From Geodermatophilaceae bacterium URHB0062 (GTDB lineage: Bacteria > Actinomycetota > Actinomycetes > Mycobacteriales > Geodermatophilaceae): a DNA stretch of 64,000 bases. The position numbers were made by a program, and so were the translations under genes. Below, one piece after another: positions 23,896 to 35,122 of the stretch. The stretch spans positions 62,001 through 126,000 of the forward strand of contig JHVO01000010.1 of assembly GCA_000620185.1 (NCBI GenBank), written 5' to 3'. Below the pieces are notes generated by a model that worked only from the letters and a program-made list of their open reading frames with translations, did no database searches and was not told where the DNA came from. The first letter of the stretch is position 1, and each line of letters begins with the position of its first letter.

Positions 23896-24876
23896 TCAGA
23901 TGGTCGACGAGCCGTCCGCCGGGAACAGCAGCAGTTTGCCGGTGGTCCGCCGGGACTCCAGATCCTCGTGCGCCCGGGCGGCGTCGGCCAGCGGGTACCG
24001 GCCGCCGATGGAGACGCGCAACTGCCCCGAGGCGACCCAGCCGAACACCTCGTCGGTTCGCGCGCGCAGCTCATCCCGACTGGCGGTGTAGTGCACGACG
24101 GTCGGGCGGGTGACGTACAGCGACCCGCCAGAGTTCAGTCGCGGGATCTCCAGCGGTGGGGTGGGCCCGCCGGCGTTCCCGTAGACGACCAGTACCCCGC
24201 GCGGGCGCAGGCTGGCCAGGCTCGCGTCGAACGTGGCGCCACCGATTCCGTCGTAGACCACAGCCACGCCCTCGCCGTCGGTGAGCTGCTTGACCCGGTC
24301 GGGCACGTCCTCGTACCGGAGCAACTCGTCGGCGCCGGCCGCACGGGCGACCTCCGCCTTCTCTTCCGTGGAGACCGTGCCGATGACGCGGCCACCACGC
24401 AGCTTGACCACCTGCGTCAGCAGCTGACCCACGCCACCGGCCGCCGCGTGGACGAGCACTGTGTCCCCCGGCTGCACCCGGTAGGTGTCGGTCGCGAGGT
24501 AGTGGGCGGTGACCCCCTGCATCAGCACCGCGGCCGCGACATCGTCGGCGACGTCATCGGGAACGGGGACGGCCATCGCCGCATCGACCAGCACGTACTC
24601 GGCGTAGCTGCCCTGCCCACCGCGCAGCCAGCCGACCCGCTGGCCGGTCGCGAGGTCGTCGACGCCGTCCCCGGTCTCGACCACCGTGCCGACGCCCTCG
24701 ACGCCGGCGACGAAGGGGGCCGTCAGCGCCCCGTTGCGCTGATAGACGTCCATGAAGTTCACGCCGGCGATGGCGACGCGGACCAGCACCTGGCCGGACC
24801 CCGGCGACGGCCGGTCGACCTCACTGATCTGCAGGACGCCGGCCGGACCAGACGAAGGCACGAGGACTGCGCGCAC
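23896..24876 (-). CDS. Zinc-free quinone oxidoreductase (MDR superfamily)
   Basis: 326 residues with the MDR layout: GroES-like N-terminal half (VRVAIAGVNFMDVYQRNG, 'VAGVEGVGTVVETG') and a Rossmann half with GDTVLVHAAAGGVGQLLTQVVKLRGGRVIGTVSTEEKAEVA (about 138-180). No zinc-ligand cysteines are present, and NFMDVY is typical of NADPH:quinone reductases (QOR). It reduces quinones or enones with NADPH. A monocistronic minus-strand gene that marks the return to ordinary sequence after the repeat region. Confidence 0.9.
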   Translation of the reverse strand: MRAVLVPSSGPAGVLQISEVDRPSPGSGQVLVRVAIAGVNFMDVYQRNGALTAPFVAGVEGVGTVVETGDGVDDLATGQRVGWLRGGQGSYAEYVLVDAAMAVPVPDDVADDVAAAVLMQGVTAHYLATDTYRVQPGDTVLVHAAAGGVGQLLTQVVKLRGGRVIGTVSTEEKAEVARAAGADELLRYEDVPDRVKQLTDGEGVAVVYDGIGGATFDASLASLRPRGVLVVYGNAGGPTPPLEIPRLNSGGSLYVTRPTVVHYTASRDELRARTDEVFGWVASGQLRVSIGGRYPLADAARAHEDLESRRTTGKLLLFPADGSSTI

Positions 24877-24923
24877 GGATCAACTCCTGTCCGAGGAGGT
24901 CGGCCAGCGGGCAGGCTACGCGG

Positions 24924-25847
24924 TCAGGTCGTCGCGCCCGCCTCCGCGGGCACCGGCACCGGACGCCGGACCCGCGGGCGCCGCCGCGACAGCCCCACCC
25001 CGACCAGGCAGACCACGCCGCCGACGACGGCGAGGACGGGCGGCACCTCGTCCAGCAGCACCCAGCCCATTCCGATCACCAGCGGCGGCACGAGATACGT
25101 GGTGACCCCGAGCCGGCCGGCGTCCATCCGGCCGAGCGCATACGCCCAGGTGCTGAAGGCCAGCGCCGTCGGCACCACGCCGAGGTAGATCATGCCGGCG
25201 ATCGAACCCGCCGAGGCGCTGCCGAGGTCGCCGGCCAGCACGCCGGCCCACGGCAGGCAGCAGATGGCACCGATCGCGGCGCCGGTGAACGTCACCTGGA
25301 GCCCGGGCAGCCGCCGGAGCAGCGGCTTCTGCGCCACCACTCCCCCGGCGTAGGTGACCGCGGCGACGACGCAGAGGACGACGCCCAGCAGGTCGGCACC
25401 CGAGCCGCGCGTGGCCACACCGATGAGCAGCACACCGGCGAAGGCGACCGCGATCCCGGCGAGCAGCCGGCGCGGAAAGCCCTCCCCCAGCAGCAGGCCG
25501 GCGAACACCGCGATGAGGATCGGCCCGATGTTCACCAGCATCGCCGTGGTGCCGGCGTCCAGATGCCGCTCGGCGGCGTTGAGCGCGACGTTGTAGATGC
25601 CGAACCAGCCGACGCCGCATACGGCGAGCAGCGCCCACTCCCGTCTGGTCGGCCGCACCCAGCCCCGGCCGGCCAGCAGCACCCCGAGGACGGCGGTGCC
25701 GACCAGCAGGCGGCCCAGCGCCAGTGCGCCGGGCGAGAGGTCGTCGCCGACGCCGCGGATCGCCACGAACGCCGACGCCCAGGCGAGGACGGTCACGCCC
25801 ACAGCGAGGAGGGTGCGGCCGTCGGGAGTGGTCGTCGAGGTGCTCAC
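24924..25847 (-). CDS. EamA/DMT family transporter
   Basis: 307 residues, ten predicted membrane helices in two EamA repeats: LAVGVTVLAWASAFVAIRG at the start and 'VVLCVVAAVTYAGGVVAQKPLLRRLPG...' at the middle. The motif VALNAAERHLDAGTTAMLVNIGPILIAVFAGLLLGEGF is typical of DMT exporters. The substrate is unknown; family members export metabolites or amino acids. Confidence 0.88.
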   Translation of the reverse strand: MSTSTTTPDGRTLLAVGVTVLAWASAFVAIRGVGDDLSPGALALGRLLVGTAVLGVLLAGRGWVRPTRREWALLAVCGVGWFGIYNVALNAAERHLDAGTTAMLVNIGPILIAVFAGLLLGEGFPRRLLAGIAVAFAGVLLIGVATRGSGADLLGVVLCVVAAVTYAGGVVAQKPLLRRLPGLQVTFTGAAIGAICCLPWAGVLAGDLGSASAGSIAGMIYLGVVPTALAFSTWAYALGRMDAGRLGVTTYLVPPLVIGMGWVLLDEVPPVLAVVGGVVCLVGVGLSRRRPRVRRPVPVPAEAGATT

Positions 25848-25951
25848 GAACGAACCCTAGGTGGGCCCCCTGACACGAATCCGGCGGATATCGGACGGAG
25901 CACCGACACCGCCGGTCCGCTTGCGGAAGACGGCAGGAACGGCGCGGTGCG

Positions 25952-26572
25952 TCAGCCCTCCGCCGCCGAGACCGGCTGCCGGATGATCGTGCGCAGCCGC
26001 TCCGGCGCCGCCCGACGCGGGTCGCCGAGGTAGATCTCGTGGTGCCTGCCCGACAGTGCCAGTCCGGAGTCGGCGATGAAGCGGTGCAGCGTCGCCACGG
26101 TGGGACCCTCGGCGCTGTACGGACCCACGTGCAAGATCTGTGCGGCCCGCCCCTCCGCGAAGCGCTCGAGCCGCACGCGCTCGATCGCCGGCAGCCCCTT
26201 CTTCCGTGCCGCCGCGTGGCGAGCTGAGTCCGCGACGTCGGCCGTCACGTGCGCGGACTGGACGATCATCAGCGTCCAGTTCCACCGCGACTTGTCCTCG
26301 ACCGAGAAGGTCGACATGTCGGGCACCCACCAGAGCCCCTCCAGGGGCATGACCGGGGCGTCCACCGGGTCCGGCACCCGCCTGAGGGCGAACCGGACGG
26401 TGTAGGCCACGGAGTACAGGGCCTGGACGGCCTCGGCGTACTCGGGGGCGGTGTTGGGATCTCCGGAACCGTCGATCATCAGGTAGTCCAGCGGCGGGAC
26501 GTCGACCAGCGCCGGCGCCGCGGCGGCCCGGTACAGCTGCGGCAGCTCACGCCGCAGGTCGACCGTCGTCAT
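25952..26572 (-). CDS. GyrI-like small-molecule-binding protein
   Basis: 206 residues: MTTVDLRRELPQLYRAAAAPALVDVPPLDYLMIDGSGDPNTAPEYAEAVQALYSVAYTVRF-type opening, which marks the stand-alone GyrI-like group. 'LEGLWWVPD' and 'GPYSAEGPTVATLHRFI' follow. Such proteins bind hydrophobic or cationic ligands, and some hydrolyse electrophilic cyclopropanoids. The ATG at 26572 matches the family start. It lies 13 nt downstream of the NAD(P)-binding gene, so they are probably co-transcribed. Confidence 0.82.
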   Translation of the reverse strand: MTTVDLRRELPQLYRAAAAPALVDVPPLDYLMIDGSGDPNTAPEYAEAVQALYSVAYTVRFALRRVPDPVDAPVMPLEGLWWVPDMSTFSVEDKSRWNWTLMIVQSAHVTADVADSARHAAARKKGLPAIERVRLERFAEGRAAQILHVGPYSAEGPTVATLHRFIADSGLALSGRHHEIYLGDPRRAAPERLRTIIRQPVSAAEG

Positions 26573-26585
26573 GCCGCCGACCGGG

Positions 26586-27332
26586 TCAGCCGGAGAGGTG
26601 CTGGGCGTAGGTGCGAACCCCCCGGGCGCCACGCGTCGGGAGGGCGGCGCCGTCCCGGAACGCGCTGCTCAACTTGCCCGGCACCGGGGTGGCCACCACG
26701 TGCGCCCCGGGTGCTCGCACGGCGGCCCAGGCTCGGGCGAGCTCGGCCGCCGAGAGCTCCTCCGGGCCGCCGAACTCGACGACGTCCCCGGAGGGCGGCC
26801 GACCGCACACCTCGACGACGTGGGCGGCGACGTCCCCGATGTCGACCGGCTGGGCCCGCCAACCCATCGGCACCGGGACGACCGGGCCGCGGCGAGCGGT
26901 TTCGAGCATCTCGTCGACGAAGTCGTGGAACTGGGTCACTCGCAGCAGGGTCACCGGCAGCCCCGACGCGAGCAGCACCTGCTCGGCCGCCCACTTGGCG
27001 CGGTAGTAGCCGAACGGGATGCGGTCGACGCCGACGATCGAGACGTAGACCAGGTGGCGCAGCCGGTCGCGGTCGACCGCCTGCACCAGCCGCCGGGTGC
27101 CGGCGACGTCGACCTGCCACGGGTCACCCCTGGGGTCGCTGGCCGCGTGCACCACGATCTCGGCACCGGCCAACGCCGGCGTCAGGTCGAACCCGGTGGC
27201 GAGGTCACCCCGCACGCCGCCCGGGCCGGTTCCCCGGCGCGACATCTGCCGCACCGTGTGCCCGGCGTCCTGCAAGGGCTGGATCAGTCGGCTGCCGAGT
27301 CGTCCGGTGCCGCCCGTCACGAGTACGTCCAC
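26586..27332 (-). CDS. Atypical SDR / NAD(P)H-binding protein (NmrA-like)
   Basis: 248 residues: MDVLVTGGTGRLGSRLIQPL (TGxTGxxG at about 6-12), 'VRGDLATG', then 'HLVYVSIVGVDRIPFGYYRAKWAAEQVLLASGLPVTLLRVTQFHDF' with the YxxxK pair. This is the complex-I-NDUFA9/NmrA-like extended SDR branch common in actinobacteria. Reaction unknown. Confidence 0.85.
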   Translation of the reverse strand: MDVLVTGGTGRLGSRLIQPLQDAGHTVRQMSRRGTGPGGVRGDLATGFDLTPALAGAEIVVHAASDPRGDPWQVDVAGTRRLVQAVDRDRLRHLVYVSIVGVDRIPFGYYRAKWAAEQVLLASGLPVTLLRVTQFHDFVDEMLETARRGPVVPVPMGWRAQPVDIGDVAAHVVEVCGRPPSGDVVEFGGPEELSAAELARAWAAVRAPGAHVVATPVPGKLSSAFRDGAALPTRGARGVRTYAQHLSG

Positions 27333-27393
27333 GGGGTGCAGTCTGGCGGTCGAGCCGGCCGCCGCACACCCTGCGACCCGCGCGTCGGGCAGG

Positions 27394-28293
27394 TCAGCCG
27401 GCCGACCACTCCGCCGGGTCGGGGCGAGTGACCGACCGCGGAGGCAGCCTCAGCGACCGGACGTGCGTCGCGATCTCGCCCAGCGAGGCCACCCAGGTGT
27501 GCCGGTCGGCCACGATGTCGCGGATCAGCCGCTCGAGCGCGGCCGCCCGCCCGGGACGCCCGGAGAGGAAGGGATGCCCGGTCAACACGAAGCACCCGCC
27601 GTCCTCGCGCATGGCGTCGTACTCGGCCCGCCACGACTCCGTCGCCTTTGCGGGGGTCTCGATCGGCGTGGACTCGGAGAGCCCCGGCACGAAGCAGTAC
27701 TGCTCCCAGTCGTCGAGACCCCAATGGATCGGGATCTCCACCAGCGACCGGCCCTCCCCCGCAGGCAGTTCGTACGGGCGGTCGGCGTCCATGAGGCTGG
27801 AGTCGTACAGGAAGCCGCGGTCGGCGAGCAGCCCCGGCGAGGCCCAGGTCAGCTCCCACATCGGCGCCCGATACCCCACCGGTCGGACCCCGGCGACGTC
27901 CTCCAGGGTCGCGAGCCCCCGGTCGAGGATTGCCGCCTCCTCCTCGGGTCCCACGCCGGCGAGCGGCTCGTGCAGCCACCCGTGGTGGGCGATCTCGTGC
28001 CCCGCGGCCACGATGTCCCGCACGATCCCCGGATGCCGCACCGCGGTGTAGCCCGGCACGAAGAACGTCGAGCGCACCCCCACCCGGTCGAGCATCCGCA
28101 GCAGACGCGGCACCCCGGTCAGCGGCCCGTACGCCTGGTGCGTCATCACGCTCATGCGGGAGGCGCTCGACGGATCGGCGACCAGCGCCACCGACTCCGC
28201 GTCGACGTCGAAGGTGAACGCCGCCGCCATCTCCCGCCCCTCGGGCCACGTCACCGGCTCGGCCGGCCGCATCAGCGGCCCGGAGCCGGTCAC
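27394..28293 (-). CDS. Polysaccharide deacetylase-family hydrolase (PuuE/allantoinase-like)
   Basis: 299 residues. A NodB-type metal hydrolase: FTFDVDAES (Asp29/Asp31), [16 protein letters not shown] and [11 protein letters not shown] (His103/104 and His108 as metal ligands). The long N-terminal part and '[14 protein letters not shown]' resemble the PuuE branch, which opens allantoin or related cyclic ureides rather than cleaving glycans. No signal peptide, so it works in the cytoplasm. Its start overlaps the ureohydrolase stop (ATGA), and both are divergent from a PucR gene, which supports ureide or pyrimidine catabolism. The exact substrate is inferred. Confidence 0.82.
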   Translation of the reverse strand: MTGSGPLMRPAEPVTWPEGREMAAAFTFDVDAESVALVADPSSASRMSVMTHQAYGPLTGVPRLLRMLDRVGVRSTFFVPGYTAVRHPGIVRDIVAAGHEIAHHGWLHEPLAGVGPEEEAAILDRGLATLEDVAGVRPVGYRAPMWELTWASPGLLADRGFLYDSSLMDADRPYELPAGEGRSLVEIPIHWGLDDWEQYCFVPGLSESTPIETPAKATESWRAEYDAMREDGGCFVLTGHPFLSGRPGRAAALERLIRDIVADRHTWVASLGEIATHVRSLRLPPRSVTRPDPAEWSAG

Positions 28294-29252
28294 GACCGCC
28301 CCAGCGCGAAGAGGGAGACGAACTCGTAGGCGACGTTGGCCGCCGCGACGGCCGTGATCTCGGCGTGGTCGTAGGCCGGCGACACCTCGACGACGTCGGC
28401 GCCGACCAGGTTCAGCCCCCTGAACCCGCGGAGCAGCGCCAGCAGCTCACGGGACGTCAGCCCGCCCGCCTCCGGCGTCCCGGTTCCGGGGGCGTGCGCC
28501 GGATCGAGGACGTCGATGTCGACGGACACGTACAGCGGAGCGTCGCCGACCCGCTCGACCAGGCGCGCCACCACCTCGTGCACCGGACGCCGCTCGAACT
28601 CCTGGGCGTGCACGATCGTGAACCCGAAGCGGGCGTCGTCCTCCAGGTCGGCGGGGTCGTAGAGCGAGCCGCGGATGCCGACGTGCGCACTGCGGTCCTT
28701 GAGCAGCAGGCCCTCCTCGGCGGCGCGCCGGAACGGCGTCCCGTGGGTGTAGGGCGCGCCGAAGTAGGTGTCCCACGTGTCGAGGTGGGCGTCGAAGTGC
28801 ACCAGGGCGAGCGGCCCGTGCTGGGCGGACAGCGCCCGGAGGACCGGCAGGGCCACCGTGTGATCCCCGCCGAGGACGACGACCTTCCGACCGTCGGCCG
28901 TGACCCGGCGGACGTCGTCCTCGATGGTGGCCAGCGCGTCGTCGATCGAGAACGGGCTGGCCGCGACGTCACCGGCATCGACCACCTGCGCCGCCCGGAA
29001 CGGTGCGACCTCCAGCTCCTGGTTCCAGGGCCGCAGCAGCCGGGAGGCCTGCCGGATGTAGGCGGGCCCGAACCGCGCACCGGGCCGGTAGGTCACGCCC
29101 GAGTCGAACGGGATGCCGAGCACCGCGACCGCGTGGTCCGGGACGTCGTCGATCCTCGGGAGCCGCGCGAACGTGGTGAAGCCGGCGTAGCGCGGAACGC
29201 GCAGGGAGTCGACCTGCTCGACGACGTCCGGGTGCTCGTCCTCGACCGCCAT
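28290..29252 (-). CDS. Ureohydrolase (agmatinase/guanidino-acid hydrolase family)
   Basis: 320 residues with all manganese-cluster motifs: GGDHT (His131), [10 protein letters not shown] (Asp154, His156, Asp158) and [14 protein letters not shown] (Asp245, Asp247). The family releases urea from agmatine, guanidinobutyrate, guanidinopropionate or similar guanidino compounds. '[15 protein letters not shown]' is the agmatinase-type loop. The aminotransferase and MmsA nearby would handle beta-alanine, so guanidinopropionate is one candidate substrate, but this is only an inference. Divergent from PucR with a conserved operator in between. Confidence 0.85.
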   Translation of the reverse strand: MAVEDEHPDVVEQVDSLRVPRYAGFTTFARLPRIDDVPDHAVAVLGIPFDSGVTYRPGARFGPAYIRQASRLLRPWNQELEVAPFRAAQVVDAGDVAASPFSIDDALATIEDDVRRVTADGRKVVVLGGDHTVALPVLRALSAQHGPLALVHFDAHLDTWDTYFGAPYTHGTPFRRAAEEGLLLKDRSAHVGIRGSLYDPADLEDDARFGFTIVHAQEFERRPVHEVVARLVERVGDAPLYVSVDIDVLDPAHAPGTGTPEAGGLTSRELLALLRGFRGLNLVGADVVEVSPAYDHAEITAVAAANVAYEFVSLFALGRS

Positions 29253-29376
29253 GCGCCCTCCTCCGGGAACGTGCCGACGGCACCCCGACGGCTGCCCCCA
29301 CCGAAGACCGCGGCACCTCGCCTGATCAAGCGACAGGAGGCACCTTCGGACGAGCGCACTGCTAGCGTCCGCGACA

Positions 29377-29392
29377 TTGTCCACGTGCACAA
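29377..29392. promoter_or_regulatory. Putative PucR operator 1
   Basis: TTGTCCACGTGCACAA, an imperfect 16-bp palindrome between the ureohydrolase and PucR genes. It differs only at the two central bases from TTGTCCACTCGCACAA at 36680-36695, before the permease operon. Confidence 0.65.
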
Positions 29393-29445
29393 CGGCGCGA
29401 CGGTGCGGGTGCACGGCACGGGGAGGCGCTCTGGACGCGGCGGAG

Positions 29446-30864
29446 ATGACCGTCGAGCAGTTGCTGACGGTCGAGGGGCTCGGGGTGTCCCTCCTCAGCG
29501 GGTCCGACCTCGACGCCCGGCCGATCCGCTGGGCGCACCCCATCGAGCTGCTCCGCCCCAGCCGCTATCTGCGCGGCGGTGAGCTGGTCCTCACCGTGGG
29601 CAGCGCGCTGGTCTCCGACGCCGACTGCGCCGTGTTCGCCGACGACGTCGCCTCCGCCGGCGCCGCGGCCATCGGGTTCGGACTCGGCGACGTGCACGAG
29701 CGCGTGCCCGACGCCCTGCTCGAGGCGTGCCGCCGGCTCGGGCTCCCGCTGCTGACCGTCGAGCACGGCATCCCCTTCCAGGCGGTCACCGAGCTGATTG
29801 CGGAGCGCCGCACGGCCGTACGGGTCGCGGAGAGCCGCCTCAGCGGCCTCCCGGCCGGCCTGCTGCTCGATGCGCTGGCCGCGGGCCGGCCGATCGAGTC
29901 GGTGCTCGCCGGGGTGGCCGGCCGCTTCGGCGGCCGGCTGTCCGTGGCGGCTCCGGACGGCGTGGTCGAGCTCTCGGTCGGAGTGCCGACCGACGACGGC
30001 GGCGACCAGGTGCTCGTGCGGCTGCCCGGGGAGCACGGCGGCCGGCTGCTGTGGGAACCGCCGTCCGCCATCGGCCCGGACGACGGAGCAGCCGCGCGGG
30101 CCGTGCTGCGCGAACTGGCGCAGCCCCTGGCCGTGTGGCGGCGTGAGCGCGTGACCGCCCACGAGACCGCCGAGCGCGACCTGGGCCGGGTGCTGGCTCT
30201 GGTGCTCGACGGGACGGCGGCGACGTCGGCCCTGACCGCCCGGCTCGACAGCCGGTCACGCCTGTCCGCGACGGCGTGGGAGACGGCGGCGGCCCCGCGC
30301 CTGCGGGTGGAGTTCCCCGGCCTGCCCCGCGCCGCCGTCGACGGCCGGCTGATCGTCCTCACTGACGACGCGACGGCGCTGCGGCGGATGGCGACGGAGC
30401 ACCGTCTCGCCTGCGGCATCGGCGAGGCCGCGGAGCCGGGCGGGGTGCCGACGTCGGTCCGGGAGGCGGTCGCGGCGCTCGACCTCTCCGTGCGCCGTGG
30501 CCGGCCGGTCGACGCCCGCGAGCTGGCCACGCTCGACGCCCTGCTCGACCAGCTTCCCGGCGACCGGCTCCGCCCCTTCGTCGGGCAGTTGCTCGCGCCA
30601 CTCGTGGCCCATGACCGCACCACCGGCTCGGAGCTCGCCGCGACGCTCCGGGCCTACCTGGACGGCGGCGGCGCGGTCGTGCCCGTGGCCCGCACCCTGT
30701 TCATGCACCCGAACACGCTGCGCCACCGCCTCCGCCGGATCGCGGACCTGACCGGGCGCAGCCCGTTCGACCTGCGGGACCGGATCGCCTTCTCGATCGC
30801 CCTGCGCGTCGCCGACCGGTCGTCGACAGCCAGCCGGGCGGACGGGGATCAGCCGCCGGTGTAG
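29446..30864 (+). CDS. PucR-family transcriptional regulator
   Basis: 472 residues. The N-terminal purine-catabolism sensor domain is [21 protein letters not shown]...[26 protein letters not shown] (about 1-110). The C-terminal HTH_30 is [33 protein letters not shown] (about 400-435). PucR proteins control nitrogen-compound catabolism. It is divergent from the ureohydrolase unit, and its 3' end overlaps the convergent aminotransferase gene by 16 nt. It is the prime candidate to bind both copies of the 16-bp operator. Confidence 0.9.
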   Translation: MTVEQLLTVEGLGVSLLSGSDLDARPIRWAHPIELLRPSRYLRGGELVLTVGSALVSDADCAVFADDVASAGAAAIGFGLGDVHERVPDALLEACRRLGLPLLTVEHGIPFQAVTELIAERRTAVRVAESRLSGLPAGLLLDALAAGRPIESVLAGVAGRFGGRLSVAAPDGVVELSVGVPTDDGGDQVLVRLPGEHGGRLLWEPPSAIGPDDGAAARAVLRELAQPLAVWRRERVTAHETAERDLGRVLALVLDGTAATSALTARLDSRSRLSATAWETAAAPRLRVEFPGLPRAAVDGRLIVLTDDATALRRMATEHRLACGIGEAAEPGGVPTSVREAVAALDLSVRRGRPVDARELATLDALLDQLPGDRLRPFVGQLLAPLVAHDRTTGSELAATLRAYLDGGGAVVPVARTLFMHPNTLRHRLRRIADLTGRSPFDLRDRIAFSIALRVADRSSTASRADGDQPPV

Positions 30865-32210
30865 TGGCCGCCGATGGTCGCCAGCGCGTCGTCCAGGGCG
30901 GCGAGGCCCTCCTTGGCCTCCTCGTCGCCGATCGTGCAGGGCGGCACGACGTGCAGCCGGTTGTAGTTGGTGAAGGGCACCAGTCCGCGCAACAGGCAGG
31001 CCGACACCAGCTCGGTCATCGCCGGGCTGGTCCCCCCGTACGGGGCCAGCGGTTCCCGCGTCGCCCGGTCGGCGACGAGTTCGAGCGCCCAGAACACCCC
31101 GAGGCCGCGGACCTCGCCGATCACGGGATGCCGGTCGGCCAGCTGCCGCAGGCCCGGTCCGAGCACCTCGCGGCCGATCCGGTCGGCGTTCTCGACGATC
31201 CCCTCCTCGTGCATGGCGGTGATCGTCGCGACCGCCGCGGCGCACGCCAGCGGGTGACCGGAGTAGGTGAGCCCACCGGGGTAGACGCGCTCGGCGAAGG
31301 TGGCCGCGATCTCGTCGGAGACGACGACGCCGCCCAGCGGGACATAGCCCGAGGTGACGCCCTTGGCGAAGGCTATGAGGTCGGGCCGCACACCCCAGTG
31401 GTCGAGGGCGAACCACCGGCCGGTCCGCCCGAAGCCGGCCATCACCTCGTCGGCGATGTAGACGATGCCGAACCGGTCGCACAGCTCGCGCACTCCGGCC
31501 AGGTAGCCCTCGGGCGGCGGCATGATCCCCGCGGTCCCCGGCACCGTCTCCAGCACGATCGCCGCGATCGTCTGCGGGCCCTCGAAGGCGATGACCTGCT
31601 GGAGGTGCGCGAGCGCGCGCTCGCACTCCTCCTCGTCGGTCGTCGAGTAGAAGGACGAGCGGTACGGGAACGGCCCCCAGAAGTGCACGACCCCGGCCGA
31701 GCCCGTGTCACTCGGCCAGCGTCGCGGGTCGCCGGTCAGGTTGATCGCCGTCGACGTCGCCCCGTGGTACGAGCGGTAGGCGGCGAGCACCTTGTGCCGA
31801 CCGGTGTGCAGGCGGGCCATGCGCGTCGCGTGCTCGATGGCCTCGGCGCCGCCGTTGGTGAAGAACACCTTCTCCAGGCCGGTCGGGGCGAGCTCGGCGA
31901 TGAGGCGGGCGGCCTCGGACCGCTGGTCGTTGGCGTGCTGCGGTGCCACCGTGCACAGCCGCTCAGCCTGGTCGCGGATCGCCGCCACGACCGCCGGGTG
32001 CTGGTGGCCGATGTTGGTGAAGACCAGCTGCGAGGAGAAGTCGAGGTAGCGACGGCCGGCGTCGTCCCAGAAGTAGCTGCCCTCCGCCCGCTCCACGACC
32101 ATCGGCTTCAGTCGGGCCTGGGCCGACCACGAGTGGAAGACGTGCGCGCGGTCGAGCTCGAAGGTCCGCGCCCCGGACGCGCTCCGGGTCGGCTCGGTTG
32201 TGTCGGTCAC
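30849..32210 (-). CDS. Class III aminotransferase (omega-amino acid:pyruvate type)
   Basis: 453 residues. PLP fold-type I class III: FDVRDGRYLDF-like WDDAGRRYLDFSSQL (about 49-63), 'FFTNGGAEAIEHATRMAR', 'IVYIADEVMAGFGRTGRWF' and the Schiff-base Lys at about 282 in AFAKGVTSGYVPLGG. Relatives transaminate beta-alanine, taurine or putrescine with pyruvate. It lies 10 nt downstream of mmsA, which oxidises malonate semialdehyde, so beta-alanine is the likeliest amino donor. Confidence 0.87.
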   Translation of the reverse strand: MTDTTEPTRSASGARTFELDRAHVFHSWSAQARLKPMVVERAEGSYFWDDAGRRYLDFSSQLVFTNIGHQHPAVVAAIRDQAERLCTVAPQHANDQRSEAARLIAELAPTGLEKVFFTNGGAEAIEHATRMARLHTGRHKVLAAYRSYHGATSTAINLTGDPRRWPSDTGSAGVVHFWGPFPYRSSFYSTTDEEECERALAHLQQVIAFEGPQTIAAIVLETVPGTAGIMPPPEGYLAGVRELCDRFGIVYIADEVMAGFGRTGRWFALDHWGVRPDLIAFAKGVTSGYVPLGGVVVSDEIAATFAERVYPGGLTYSGHPLACAAAVATITAMHEEGIVENADRIGREVLGPGLRQLADRHPVIGEVRGLGVFWALELVADRATREPLAPYGGTSPAMTELVSACLLRGLVPFTNYNRLHVVPPCTIGDEEAKEGLAALDDALATIGGHYTGG

Positions 32211-32220
32211 CGGACGCCCC

Positions 32221-33714
<1,494 letters not shown>

Positions 33715-33757
33715 GCTCAGACTCCTCGTGCGTGTTCGGTGTCGGTCGTGGCGTCGC

Positions 33758-35122
33758 TCAGTCCGTGGAGCCGGCGCCGCCGTCCGTGGAGATCGTCGCC
33801 GCGCGCCAGCCGGTCCCAGCTTCGTCCCGACTCCGCACGAAGTCGACGTCGACCTCCGTCCCGAGCCACCGCAGGCGGGCCGGCGCGGGCTCGGCGGAGG
33901 CGACGACCCGGCCGTGCGCGACCACCCAGCGGGGGCGGACCTGCCGCCGGATCGCGTCCATGGGCGAGGACGCCGGCAGGACGACGAAGCTCGCCGGCCG
34001 TCCCGCCTCGATGCCGTAGCCCTGCCCGAGGGCCAGCACCCGCGCCGCGCGCTCGGTCACCATCGCGAACGTCTCGGCGATCTCCGCCTGGCCGGTCATC
34101 TGCGCGGCCACGACCCCGGTGTGGGCCAGCAGCAGGGGGTTGGCGGTGCCCAGGGGGAACCACGGGTCCATGACGTCGTCGGAGCCGAAGGCCACGTTGA
34201 CCCCCGCGGCCAGCATCTCCTTCACCCGGGTCAGGCCCCGGCGCTTGGGATAGCTGTCGAACCGGCCCTGCAGCGCCAGGTTGACCAGCGGGTTGCTGAC
34301 CAGGTTGATGCCCGAGCGGGACAGCAGACGCTCCAGCTTGTAGGCGTAGGCGCCGCCGTAGCTGCCCATCGCGGTGGTGTGGCTGGCGGTCACCCGCTCC
34401 CCCATGCCGCGCCGGAGCGCCTGCGTGGCCAGCACCTCGACGAACCGCGAGTGCTCGTCGTCGATCTCGTCGCAGTGCGCGTCGACGAGGCGGTCGTAGC
34501 GCTCGGCGAGGTCGACCGCCACCTCGATCGAGCGGACGCCGTCCTCCCGGGTGTCCTCGAAGTGCGGAATGGCACCGACCACGTCCGCGCCGCGGCGGAC
34601 GGCCTCCTCCAGCAGCTTCTCGCCGTCGGGGAACGAGAGGATGCCCTCCTGCGGGAAGGCCACGATCTGCAGGCCGATCACGTCCCGCACGCGGTCCCGC
34701 AGCTCGACGAGGGCGTCGAGGGCGACCAGGCGCGGATCGGTGACGTCGCAGTGGCTGCGCACGTGCAGCACCCCGTGCGCGGCCTGCCAGCGCAGCACCT
34801 GCTCGGCGCGGTCGAGCACGTCGTCGCGGGTCACGTCCGGCTTGCGCTCGGACCAGACGGCGATGCCCTCCCACAGCGTCCCCGACCCGTTCCAGCGGGG
34901 CTCGCCGGCGGTCAGCGTGGCGTCGAGGTGGATGTGCGGCTCGACGAACGGCGGCGAGAGCAGCGCACCGGCGGCGTCGATCTCGACGTCCGCCGGCGCG
35001 GCCGTCGTCCCCGGGTCGTGCGTCGCGACGGACGTGAACCGGCCGTCCCGGACCTCGAGGTCGACCAGGTCGGGCCGCCCGGGGAGCCGGGCGGCCCGGA
35101 CCCGCAGCGTTGCTCCGGTCAT
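33758..35122 (-). CDS. codA: Cytosine deaminase-type amidohydrolase
   Basis: 454 residues, very close in pattern to E. coli CodA. Metal ligands are His63/His65 (PHIHLDAT), His216 (VDAHCDEIDDEHSRF) and Asp315 (SDDVMDPW). Catalytic Glu219 and His248 (ASHTTAM) and the pyrimidine-binding Gln158 (AFPQEGIL) are also present. CodA's FGHDD is FGSDD here. The enzyme should convert cytosine to uracil plus ammonia in the cytoplasm. It overlaps the permease gene by 4 nt, as codB-codA pairs do. Confidence 0.9.
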   Translation of the reverse strand: MTGATLRVRAARLPGRPDLVDLEVRDGRFTSVATHDPGTTAAPADVEIDAAGALLSPPFVEPHIHLDATLTAGEPRWNGSGTLWEGIAVWSERKPDVTRDDVLDRAEQVLRWQAAHGVLHVRSHCDVTDPRLVALDALVELRDRVRDVIGLQIVAFPQEGILSFPDGEKLLEEAVRRGADVVGAIPHFEDTREDGVRSIEVAVDLAERYDRLVDAHCDEIDDEHSRFVEVLATQALRRGMGERVTASHTTAMGSYGGAYAYKLERLLSRSGINLVSNPLVNLALQGRFDSYPKRRGLTRVKEMLAAGVNVAFGSDDVMDPWFPLGTANPLLLAHTGVVAAQMTGQAEIAETFAMVTERAARVLALGQGYGIEAGRPASFVVLPASSPMDAIRRQVRPRWVVAHGRVVASAEPAPARLRWLGTEVDVDFVRSRDEAGTGWRAATISTDGGAGSTD